From Candidatus Ryanbacteria bacterium RIFCSPLOWO2_12_FULL_47_9c (GTDB taxonomy: Bacteria > Patescibacteriota > Minisyncoccia > Ryanbacterales > GWA2-47-10b), in NCBI GenBank assembly GCA_001821795.1, contig MHOB01000007.1, positions 1,332-11,695 of the forward strand: a DNA stretch of 10,364 bases, in the 5' to 3' direction. This document shows, in pieces, positions 1-5,927 of this stretch. Positions within the stretch are counted from its first letter, which is position 1. Each line of letters begins with the position of its first letter. The notes beneath the pieces are model-generated. The model did not search any database. It was not told the origin of the DNA and saw nothing but the letters and a program-made list of their open reading frames with translations. Both the position numbers and the translations under genes were made by a program.

Positions 1-1
1 T

Positions 2-1972
2 GGTATGGCAGAAGAGCTTTTTATAGCCGCGCGTCTTCCGGAGTTTGAGAAGAAAACTCCGGCGTGGTTTAGGCACAACAAACGCAACATAGAAAAGGGC
101 AAGCATCAAAATGTTTTTTGGGAGCACAATACAATTGTGCTTGATTTGTCGTGGCAGAATGGTATGCGTGCGCTTGTTGAGCGATTGATTGAGTTTGGCT
201 ACGAAATGAACGCGTGGCCGGAGGAGCGTGGCGAGTTTTCTATCCGAGGCGGCACGATCATCATATGGCCGGTGAATGAACGTGGACTTTGGCGAGTTGA
301 TTTTTTCGGCAACGCGATTGAGATAATCGAAGAAATCGCGAAAAGCGAAAAAGATTTTCCGGAGCGCAAGAAAAAACGCGACCGCGCGCTTTTTGAATAT
401 TTACGCGATGGCGATTATATAGTACACATTGACCACGGCATTGGCATCTGGCGCGGGATTGCAAAAGTCGCGGCGAAAGAGTACTTTCTCATCGAATATC
501 GCGGGCCCGCCCGAACGACTGTTCAGTCGGGCGGGCCGAGAGGTGGTGATGCCGATACTCTGCATGTGCCGATTTCGGAAGCCGGGCGCATCTCGCCTTA
601 CATTGGCTTTCGCGCGCCGCAAGTAACGCGGCTTGGCACGCCGCTCTGGAAACGCACACTCAAAAAAACAAAAGAAGACGCCGTGGAATTTGCAAAAAAA
701 TTGCTGACAATGCACGCCGCCCGCGCGACGACAGCGCGCGAGGCATATAGCGAATTTGCCGAGCTTGAAGAGAAAATCGCATCGGGCTTTTTGCATGAAG
801 AAACTCCCGCGCAAAAACGCGTCATTAAAGAAGTGTTTGCTGATCTTGCGTCTCCAGCGCCGATGGATCGCATTATTATCGGCGACGTGGGATTTGGCAA
901 AACAGAAGTAGCGCTTCGCGCTTCCGCGCGCGTGGCGGCTTCCGGAAAACAGGTAGCACTACTTGCGCCTACCACTTTGCTGTGTGATCAGCACTATCGC
1001 ACGTGGCAGGCGCGCTTCAAAGATTTGCCGGTTTCGGTCGCACGCCTTTCGCGACTTGAATCCGGTACTACACAGAAAAAAATACTCGGCGAACTGTCTA
1101 TGGGAACGCTTGATATAATAGTAGGAACGCATCGCCTGCTCTCGCGCGACGTTGTGTTTAAAAATCTCGGGCTTCTCGTTGTTGACGAAGAACAGCGCTT
1201 TGGAGTTCGCGCAAAAGAACATTTGAAAAATCTTAAAAAAGATATTGACGTGCTGACACTTTCGGCAACCCCACTCCCACGCACACTTTCGCTCGCGCTC
1301 TCGCATGTAAAACGTATGAGTGTTTTGGAAGACGCACCTTTGGGACGCTTAGCACCTGAAACATTGGTATTGCCGTACGACAAGAAGATTTTAAAACTCG
1401 CGATCGCGCGCGAAATTGCGCGCGGAGGGCAAATTTATATACTCGAAAATAGAATCCATAAAATCCCGAAAACTCTTGAGATGCTCGCACATATGCTGCC
1501 AGAAAGAAAAATCGGCTACATCCACGGGCGCGTTGGAGAAAAACAACTTGTCGAAACCATGGAAAAATTCCGCGAAAACAAAATCGAAATACTTGTATCA
1601 ACCACGATTATAGAAAACGGCATCGACCTTGCTTCAGTAAACACGCTGATCGTTTCTGACTCAACACTCTTTGGCCTTGCTGACCTCCACCAGCTTCGAG
1701 GCCGCGTGGGACGCGGAGACGCGCAGGCATATGCGTATTTCTTTTATAATCGAGAGCACTTGCCCAAAAAAGCAGAACAGCGCCTCGATATTCTTCAAGA
1801 CACGCAATTTTTGGGTGCGGGATCCGTGATTGCAGAAAAAGATTTGGAAATGCGCGGCGCTGGAAACATCCTCGGCCGCGAACAATCGGGAGCCGCCGCC
1901 CGCGTGGGCCTTAATTTATATAGCCAATTTTTAGCCGACGCGGTTGAGAAATTGCGCGCGGTGCAGAGTTAA
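2..1972 (+). CDS. mfd: Transcription-repair coupling factor (Mfd), 5' partial, compact form
   Basis: This is an SF2 DNA translocase that, in the known family, pushes stalled RNA polymerase off DNA and recruits UvrA. From the ATG at 5 there are 655 codons. The frame stays open to the window edge and the UvrB-like N-terminal part is not present, so the true start is probably upstream. Visible regions, numbered from that ATG, are the end of the UvrB-like module (about 76-110, GEFSIRGG), the CarD-like RNA-polymerase-interacting domain (about 134-201), the relay-helix region (about 215-262), Walker A GDVGFGKT (293-300), DEEQ box (394-397), SAT motif (420-422), HGR (507-509), TTIIENGID (533-541), motif VI QLRGRVGRG (563-571) and the TRG motif (about 593-628). 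The protein ends just after the TRG region, so the C-terminal D7 domain is absent. The D3 region between the UvrB-like module and the polymerase-interacting domain is cut to about 25 residues. A 12-residue insert lies at 168-179. The identity is secure because the DEEQRFG and TRG motifs separate it from RecG. Confidence 0.93.
   Translation, partial: GMAEELFIAARLPEFEKKTPAWFRHNKRNIEKGKHQNVFWEHNTIVLDLSWQNGMRALVERLIEFGYEMNAWPEERGEFSIRGGTIIIWPVNERGLWRVDFFGNAIEIIEEIAKSEKDFPERKKKRDRALFEYLRDGDYIVHIDHGIGIWRGIAKVAAKEYFLIEYRGPARTTVQSGGPRGGDADTLHVPISEAGRISPYIGFRAPQVTRLGTPLWKRTLKKTKEDAVEFAKKLLTMHAARATTAREAYSEFAELEEKIASGFLHEETPAQKRVIKEVFADLASPAPMDRIIIGDVGFGKTEVALRASARVAASGKQVALLAPTTLLCDQHYRTWQARFKDLPVSVARLSRLESGTTQKKILGELSMGTLDIIVGTHRLLSRDVVFKNLGLLVVDEEQRFGVRAKEHLKNLKKDIDVLTLSATPLPRTLSLALSHVKRMSVLEDAPLGRLAPETLVLPYDKKILKLAIAREIARGGQIYILENRIHKIPKTLEMLAHMLPERKIGYIHGRVGEKQLVETMEKFRENKIEILVSTTIIENGIDLASVNTLIVSDSTLFGLADLHQLRGRVGRGDAQAYAYFFYNREHLPKKAEQRLDILQDTQFLGAGSVIAEKDLEMRGAGNILGREQSGAAARVGLNLYSQFLADAVEKLRAVQS
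504..537. repeat. GC-rich palindrome inserted in frame in mfd
   Basis: The two 11-bp arms, GGCCCGCCCGA (504-514) and TCGGGCGGGCC (527-537), are perfect inverted copies around a 12-nt loop. GACT (517-520) and AGTC (525-528) can also pair, giving an alternative stem with a small bulge. The element encodes residues 168-179 (PARTTVQSGGPR). These sit in a turn of the CarD-like domain between YFLIEYRG and GDADTLHVP, where other Mfd proteins run straight through. It has no stop and keeps the frame. It resembles the class of small palindromic elements that insert into genes, such as Rickettsia palindromic elements. Whether it is repeated elsewhere in the genome cannot be told from here. Confidence 0.75.
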
Positions 1973-1987
1973 AAATGACACGAACTA

Positions 1988-3634
1988 TTACTGGCCCGCT
2001 GATTTTTTCAGCTGCTCCAACAGACTCTTGAGAGCCTGCAAAGTTTCGGCGAGACGAGATACTGTTTCTGCATTTTGAGCGGGCGCCAAACTTGTTCCAC
2101 AGTTAGTAGTTGGCGTTTCTGTTGTGCGCTCGTCACAAGTCGCACTTCCTGACGCGACAAGAATCGCACCAGTTGCCGGGTAACGCACCTTTACACCATC
2201 GGAGCGTATCGCTTCGAAGACAACCGGCGTGCATCCATTTCCAGTAAATGTGTGCATACCACCGTATGTTGCATAATTATCTGTTTTACCGGTTACTTTT
2301 GGAAGAGATATGCATGAGGAGCCGACAATCGCGCGAACTGCCTGCGGCGCTCTTCCATTTTGATGATAATAATTTACAAGCATCGCGCGCGCGCCATTGG
2401 TAAATGCGGTAGCCGGAAGTACCGCGCCTGCAGGCAATGTGGGAAACGTGCCGACGCGGCCGCTTCCATAATCAACCGTCGTCAGCGTTGTTGGACCAAA
2501 ACCATCTCTGCCAAGAGCCATGCCGGAGCCCATTTCAGTAAATGAGCTACGCAAAATATTTGCGCGGTGCCCCGAGCTGCCCATCCACCCTGCATGTATT
2601 GTCTGTGGAGTATTTACAAGATAGGTAATATTTTCGCCAAGCCACGTAGAATTGTAATATTTTCTGATGCGGCTTGCCCAATATGTCCCGTCGCAGGAAT
2701 TGTGCTGGTAGCAATTGTGAGCGGCCATATCTTCACTGTGCTCTTGCGCTACTCTGGCAAGATTGTCATTCCACGCGAGAGGAGGCACTACGGGAAAATC
2801 ATATGCCGAGGGGTCAGAGCGTGATTGATTTGTAAGAACCAACAAAGCTACCCTATTATTAAACCCGAGCGTTGAATCTTGCCGTGGAGGCAAAGAAGAC
2901 TCACTTACAGTGAGTACAAATGGAAGAGATTGCCTCATCGCACTCCCTGCAGAACCCATAACTATAATCTGATAAGACCCGACGGGAGTCTGCGCGGCAG
3001 TTTGAATAGCGAGTATTGATTGGCACGTCAACGATGGCATGCATGACACTGGAGAAAAAGAGGCCGCTGCCCTGGCCGGTAAACCGCCTATCGATAAAGC
3101 AACGTCTTTTGCGATGCCGGAAACTTTTCTTACCGTGATAATATTGTTCGCGGATTCTCCGCGCGTGAGTTGAATATCGCCACTGCCCAAAATAGAATAA
3201 TCAAAAATATCCGGTTGTGGTATGGGCTGTACAGAACCGCACTGCGTATAAATAGTGTCCCGCGTTTTTTGCAAAACCCTGCCGTATTCAATAGTGCCTT
3301 TTATATCCGGAGCGAATTGATCTTGAAAACTTTTTACTACGTTGGTAGTTGTATCTCCGTAAAACCCAGTCGTAAAATCGTCTTTGTCTTTTATGCGGTC
3401 AATGCGCCACTCAAACTGCCCCCGATACTGCCACAAAAACTCCTGCAAAGCAGTCACCTCGCCGCGTGTTCTTATAACAGGATGGCGGCTCTCAAATGGA
3501 TCAGCGCTGCTTCTCTTGAGATCAGTGGTGATTTCGGGTGACGGGCACAAAATCCCGGGCGATTGGCTCATGGTCATAAGCGGCAGGGCAAGAAAAGTAA
3601 ACATCACCCCAAACGGAACGAGTAGTTTATTCAT
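1988..3634 (-). CDS. Secreted CAP/SCP-domain protein with peptidoglycan-binding-like region
   Basis: This is a predicted exported multi-domain protein of 548 aa. The ATG at 3634 was chosen because it begins a good signal peptide (about 1-23, MNKLLVPFG followed by a hydrophobic core). An upstream TTG at 3667 would add 11 residues ahead of it and has no ribosome binding site. Domains in order: a peptidoglycan_binding_1-like segment (about 59-132, with LQEFLW and FYGDTTTNVVKSFQ), an immunoglobulin-like or beta-sandwich segment (about 147-245), a CAP domain (about 261-391), a C-terminal domain (about 409-511) and a short amphipathic helix at the end. The CAP part has HSEDM (His299), GEN (Glu334) and SSGHRANIL (His356), matching the usual His/Glu/His cavity residues. 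Ten cysteines (30, 132, 198, 204, 308, 314, 441, 468, 500, 512) suggest disulfides and an exported location. The CAP function in bacteria is poorly known, so cell-wall attachment is inferred from the binding segment. The gene converges on mfd with a 15-bp gap. Confidence 0.85.
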   Translation of the reverse strand: MNKLLVPFGVMFTFLALPLMTMSQSPGILCPSPEITTDLKRSSADPFESRHPVIRTRGEVTALQEFLWQYRGQFEWRIDRIKDKDDFTTGFYGDTTTNVVKSFQDQFAPDIKGTIEYGRVLQKTRDTIYTQCGSVQPIPQPDIFDYSILGSGDIQLTRGESANNIITVRKVSGIAKDVALSIGGLPARAAASFSPVSCMPSLTCQSILAIQTAAQTPVGSYQIIVMGSAGSAMRQSLPFVLTVSESSLPPRQDSTLGFNNRVALLVLTNQSRSDPSAYDFPVVPPLAWNDNLARVAQEHSEDMAAHNCYQHNSCDGTYWASRIRKYYNSTWLGENITYLVNTPQTIHAGWMGSSGHRANILRSSFTEMGSGMALGRDGFGPTTLTTVDYGSGRVGTFPTLPAGAVLPATAFTNGARAMLVNYYHQNGRAPQAVRAIVGSSCISLPKVTGKTDNYATYGGMHTFTGNGCTPVVFEAIRSDGVKVRYPATGAILVASGSATCDERTTETPTTNCGTSLAPAQNAETVSRLAETLQALKSLLEQLKKSAGQ

Positions 3635-3641
3635 TAATTTT

Positions 3642-3647
3642 ATTGTA
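3642..3647 (-). promoter_or_regulatory. Possible -10 box of the CAP-protein gene
   Basis: On the minus strand TACAAT lies 7 nt before the ATG at 3634, within an AT-rich stretch. It would put transcription start at or next to the start codon. No convincing -35 box is seen (TGATTG at 17-bp spacing), so support is weak. No Shine-Dalgarno sequence precedes the ATG. Confidence 0.35.
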
Positions 3648-3693
3648 CTATTTATAAGGCGTCGCAATCAGGAGGATGTGGATAAGCAAAACG

Positions 3694-3709
3694 GGCGGGA
3701 AAAGCCGCC
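3694..3709. other. Short GC hairpin in the 142-bp intergenic region
   Basis: GGCGG (3694-3698) pairs with CCGCC (3705-3709) around a 6-nt loop. Read on the minus strand the stem is followed by CGTTTTGC, which is only a weak U-tract. It could be a late weak terminator for the leftward S1 transcript, which would otherwise run antisense through the small membrane-protein gene and into the CAP gene. The rest of the 3635-3776 interval holds no gene and no clear promoter for the rightward gene. Confidence 0.25.
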
Positions 3710-3776
3710 TTCGTGGGCTTAACCCTTTGCTTACTACTTCTTGCCCAAGCAACGGAAAAGTTAGTGTACTAAAGAT

Positions 3777-3980
3777 ATGGGAAGAGTAATATTTTACTTT
3801 GTTTGTACCTTTATCGGCTTCGCGATATTCGGTCTCGCTGTCCTTGGAATTCGAATCGCATCAAAAGAATCAGTATCCGGTGTTTTCGTCTACCTTTCCA
3901 TTCTTGGCATTGTGGCCGGGCTCGGTGGCGGAATCACATTTTTCATGCAGGCAATCCGCGCGCTGAAAAAACGCGCCTAG
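3777..3980 (+). CDS. Small two-helix membrane protein, unknown function
   Basis: This 67-aa protein has two predicted transmembrane helices (about 4-25 and 35-59), a short polar loop (RIASKESVS) and a basic tail (RALKKRA). The second helix is glycine-rich (VAGLGGG). The loop basic residues do not decide topology, but the basic tail suggests a cytoplasmic C-terminus. The ATG has no Shine-Dalgarno sequence; TACTAA at 3767-3772 is a possible but poorly spaced -10 box. The gene stands alone on its strand and ends one base from the end of the convergent S1 gene. I do not recognise the family. The coherent membrane-protein pattern supports it being real. Confidence 0.65.
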   Translation: MGRVIFYFVCTFIGFAIFGLAVLGIRIASKESVSGVFVYLSILGIVAGLGGGITFFMQAIRALKKRA

Positions 3981-3981
3981 A

Positions 3982-5073
3982 CTATTCAACCTCTTTGCGA
4001 ACCTCTTTACCCAAAAACGCAAGCGAAAGCTTGTGGTGATCGGGGTTGAAAACAACAACTTGAAACGGATAAACTTTTCCAATCTCGATCGTTTCGCGCA
4101 TTTTCTGCGCACTTTCAAATTCTGAAACATGCGATAATCCCGACAGACCTTCGTACTGTACAAGTTTTATAAATGTACCGTACTTGTTGAATTTCATGAC
4201 AAGGCCTTCCACAATATCCCCTTTCTCAAGCTTTGCCTTTTTCCACGGATCTTCTTTGAGCGCCTTGATGGAAAGTGAAATCTTATCACCGTCAATCGCG
4301 ATAATTTTCACCTGAACTTTATCACCGACACTGTACAAATCCGCAGGATTTTCAACGAGCGCCCAATCAAGTTCGGAGATATGCACAAGCCCCTCCAAAC
4401 CCTCCTCGAGCTTTACAAAAACCCCGAATTCCACGATTCCGGAAATTTCTCCCTCATAAACCCCGGCTACTTCATATTTTGCGAGTTTCTCTTTCGTTTC
4501 GTCGGGCTCAAGCGACTTTTCCGAAAAAATAATTTTCTCTTCTTTTGGATCAATCGTGATAATAGTAAGCATAAAATCCTGCCCAATAAATTTTTGGAGC
4601 TCCTCTAGGATTTTATTTTTATCGCCTCCTTCGACGCGAGGATAATGTTTTTGCGAGAGCTGTGAGAGAGGAAGAAAGCCCTTTGTTCCATTCCACTCAA
4701 ACACAAGTCCTCCCCTATTCGCCTCAAGTGCCCGGAGCGCAATCGGTCTTTTCTCGGCAACAACCGCATCCGCTTCCTTCCAAAATTTTTCGCGTCCCGC
4801 CTCCTTCACTGAAAGCTCTACGTAACCATCCTCATTTTCGAGCTCGATAATTTTCGTGACAACCATGTCCCCTATCTCTTTCTGTTTCAGCATTTCACGC
4901 CCGTCCTGATATTCTTTTCCATAGATGATGCCGGTCCCATATCCCAAATCAATAAACACCGAAGAACCGTGTTTACTTAGTATCACGCCCTCAACAATGT
5001 CACCCGTCCGCGGTACTTTCCATTGCCCAAGTAAGTGGGGTCGAGATGCAACCTCTTGGTCGTCAATTATCAT
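3982..5073 (-). CDS. rpsA: 30S ribosomal protein S1, four S1 domains
   Basis: This 363-aa protein has four OB-fold S1 RNA-binding domains: about 22-92, 108-187, 203-271 and 284-353. The third is the most canonical (GEISGIVEFGVFVKLEEGLEGL, then VHISELDW). In bacteria S1 helps the 30S subunit bind and unfold mRNA leaders. The E. coli protein has six domains, of which the first two dock on the ribosome, while shorter four-domain forms occur in many other phyla. Domains 1 and 2 here are the more diverged, as expected for a ribosome-docking part, though that role is inferred. The ATG at 5073 sits directly behind a strong promoter, so the message is predicted to have no 5' leader. A non-ribosomal S1-repeat RNA-binding protein is the alternative, but no other S1 candidate is visible in the window. 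Confidence 0.87.
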   Translation of the reverse strand: MIIDDQEVASRPHLLGQWKVPRTGDIVEGVILSKHGSSVFIDLGYGTGIIYGKEYQDGREMLKQKEIGDMVVTKIIELENEDGYVELSVKEAGREKFWKEADAVVAEKRPIALRALEANRGGLVFEWNGTKGFLPLSQLSQKHYPRVEGGDKNKILEELQKFIGQDFMLTIITIDPKEEKIIFSEKSLEPDETKEKLAKYEVAGVYEGEISGIVEFGVFVKLEEGLEGLVHISELDWALVENPADLYSVGDKVQVKIIAIDGDKISLSIKALKEDPWKKAKLEKGDIVEGLVMKFNKYGTFIKLVQYEGLSGLSHVSEFESAQKMRETIEIGKVYPFQVVVFNPDHHKLSLAFLGKEVRKEVE

Positions 5074-5079
5074 TCGAAT

Positions 5080-5108
5080 AGTATATACGAGAGAAAAACG
5101 CTTTTCAA
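5080..5108 (-). promoter_or_regulatory. Sigma70-type promoter of the S1 gene, leaderless
   Basis: On the minus strand TTGAAA (5108-5103) is followed after exactly 17 bp by TATACT (5085-5080). The start codon ATG (5073) comes 6 nt after the -10 box, so the expected first transcribed base is the A of ATG. The -35 box lies on the same bases as the -35 box of the divergent promoter. There is no room for a Shine-Dalgarno sequence in the transcript. Confidence 0.75.
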
Positions 5109-5130
5109 GGGCTCTTTTTTCCGATATACT
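5102..5130 (+). promoter_or_regulatory. Sigma70-type promoter of the MBL-gyrA operon, leaderless
   Basis: TTTTCA (5102-5107) is followed after 17 bp by TATACT (5125-5130), identical to the -10 box of the divergent S1 promoter. The ATG at 5139 lies 8 nt after the -10 box, so a leader would be about 0-2 nt. The -35 match is 4 of 6, weaker than that of the S1 promoter, and it overlaps the S1 -35 box over five bases. Confidence 0.65.
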
Positions 5131-5138
5131 CCATTCAT

Positions 5139-5708
5139 ATGGTTATCACGAATTACGGGTCTTCCTGCTTAAAGCTTCAGTCGGGTGAGAACGTCCTCGC
5201 TATTGACCCCCCACCAAAAGGAGGACCGCGTTTCGAAGCCGCGGTTGTTCTTTTTACAAATCCCACGGGAACGCATGCACACTCACTCGGCGGAAACCCC
5301 ATTGAATTTTCAACCCCCGGCGAATACGAAACGCGCGAAATATCGTGTACTGGTTTTGAAGGAACGGATGTAACTCCTTTTTTGATTGAATGGGAAGGAC
5401 TGCGCCTTTTTTACCTTGGGGCCGCATCACACAAGGAAACTCTTAAAACGGTCCTTGACCGCGTGGATGGAGCCGATATTCTTTTTCTTTCCCCGGAAAA
5501 CAACCTCCCCGAGGTACAGAAAGCCGTAAGCACAATTGATCCTCGTATTGTTGTCATCGTTGCTGATCCGCGCTTAAAAAAATCTACCGATTCTTTTATG
5601 AGAGACATGGGGGAAAAACCAGAAGTTGTAACAAAACTCACGATAAAAAAAAGGATGCTCCCCATGGAAGGCCAACGGCTCGTTGTACTTGACTCCGAAC
5701 GAATATAA
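5139..5708 (+). CDS. Metallo-beta-lactamase-fold protein lacking the metal-binding motif
   Basis: This 189-aa protein starts with MVITNYGSSCLKLQSG and AIDP, the beginning typical of the COG2220-type metallo-beta-lactamase-fold hydrolases (UlaG-like). It also keeps the downstream FSTPGEYE segment. In active relatives the HxHxDH zinc motif follows a hydrophobic strand ending near residue 40. Here that strand (AAVVLFT, 34-40) leads into NPTGTHAHSLGG, with no HxHxDH. The later LGD aspartate is replaced in YLGAAS (92-97), and the strand ILFLSPENN lacks the later glycine/histidine pattern. It is therefore probably a non-catalytic or re-purposed member. The start is set by the promoter at 5102-5130 and the family N-terminus. 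It is the first gene of the run leading to gyrA. No frameshift is seen. Confidence 0.78.
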   Translation: MVITNYGSSCLKLQSGENVLAIDPPPKGGPRFEAAVVLFTNPTGTHAHSLGGNPIEFSTPGEYETREISCTGFEGTDVTPFLIEWEGLRLFYLGAASHKETLKTVLDRVDGADILFLSPENNLPEVQKAVSTIDPRIVVIVADPRLKKSTDSFMRDMGEKPEVVTKLTIKKRMLPMEGQRLVVLDSERI

Positions 5709-5715
5709 GAACTCT

Positions 5716-5922
5716 ATGCGAAACATTCTCTTTTCAATCCAGCACGCGCCGCTCGGCAAACGAAAAGTATTCCGGGCGGTGCTCGTCGTAATATGTATGG
5801 CGCTCGTTGTGTGGATTTGGATTCTCTCGCGCGATCCCCTTTCTTACGGCGCACCAAATCCATTCAGACTCCTCGGAAACTCGGTGCAAGAAAATCTTAA
5901 AAATGTGGAAATGCAACCATAA
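5716..5922 (+). CDS. Small single-pass membrane protein upstream of gyrA
   Basis: This 68-aa protein has a basic N-terminal segment (RNILFSIQHAPLGKRKVFR), one transmembrane helix (about 22-40, AVLVVICMALVVWIWIL) and a polar tail of about 27 residues. The positive-inside rule suggests the N-terminus is in the cytoplasm and the tail outside. The ATG at 5716 was preferred over an upstream in-frame TTG at 5683 that overlaps the preceding gene. The gene sits 7 nt after the metallo-beta-lactamase-fold gene and 5 nt before gyrA, so it is likely co-transcribed with both. Similar short basic single-helix proteins are common in Parcubacteria as hypothetical proteins. The function is unknown. Confidence 0.65.
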   Translation: MRNILFSIQHAPLGKRKVFRAVLVVICMALVVWIWILSRDPLSYGAPNPFRLLGNSVQENLKNVEMQP

Positions 5923-5927
5923 ACCAT

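Noticed and set aside
401..1601. Several minus-strand open frames opposite mfd
   Set aside because: They are shadows of a strongly conserved helicase gene with no coherent domain.
1998..2012. GCTGA-TTTTT-TCAGC hairpin near the convergent ends of mfd and the CAP gene
   Set aside because: The 5-bp stem lies inside coding sequence and has no U-tract after it on either strand, so it is not a credible terminator.
3635..3667. TTG start adding 11 residues to the CAP protein
   Set aside because: The extension precedes a complete signal peptide that begins at the ATG, and there is no ribosome binding site ahead of the TTG.
3170..3722. Overlapping plus-strand open frames across the start of the CAP-protein gene
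   Set aside because: They oppose the signal peptide and binding-domain code of the CAP gene and have no protein-like features.
3958..3976. GCGCG/CGCGC hairpin at the end of the small membrane-protein gene
   Set aside because: The stem is short, the loop is 9 nt and no U-tract follows it. It is explained by the codons for Arg-Ala-Leu-Lys-Lys-Arg.
3803..4039. Alternative +1 frame over the small membrane-protein gene, running into the S1 gene
   Set aside because: It is rich in Arg and Ser without order, while the frame starting at 3777 gives two clean membrane helices.
5683..5715. TTG start that would extend the 68-aa membrane protein upstream
   Set aside because: It would overlap the end of the preceding gene by 26 bases. 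The ATG at 5716 gives normal operon spacing and a typical N-terminus.
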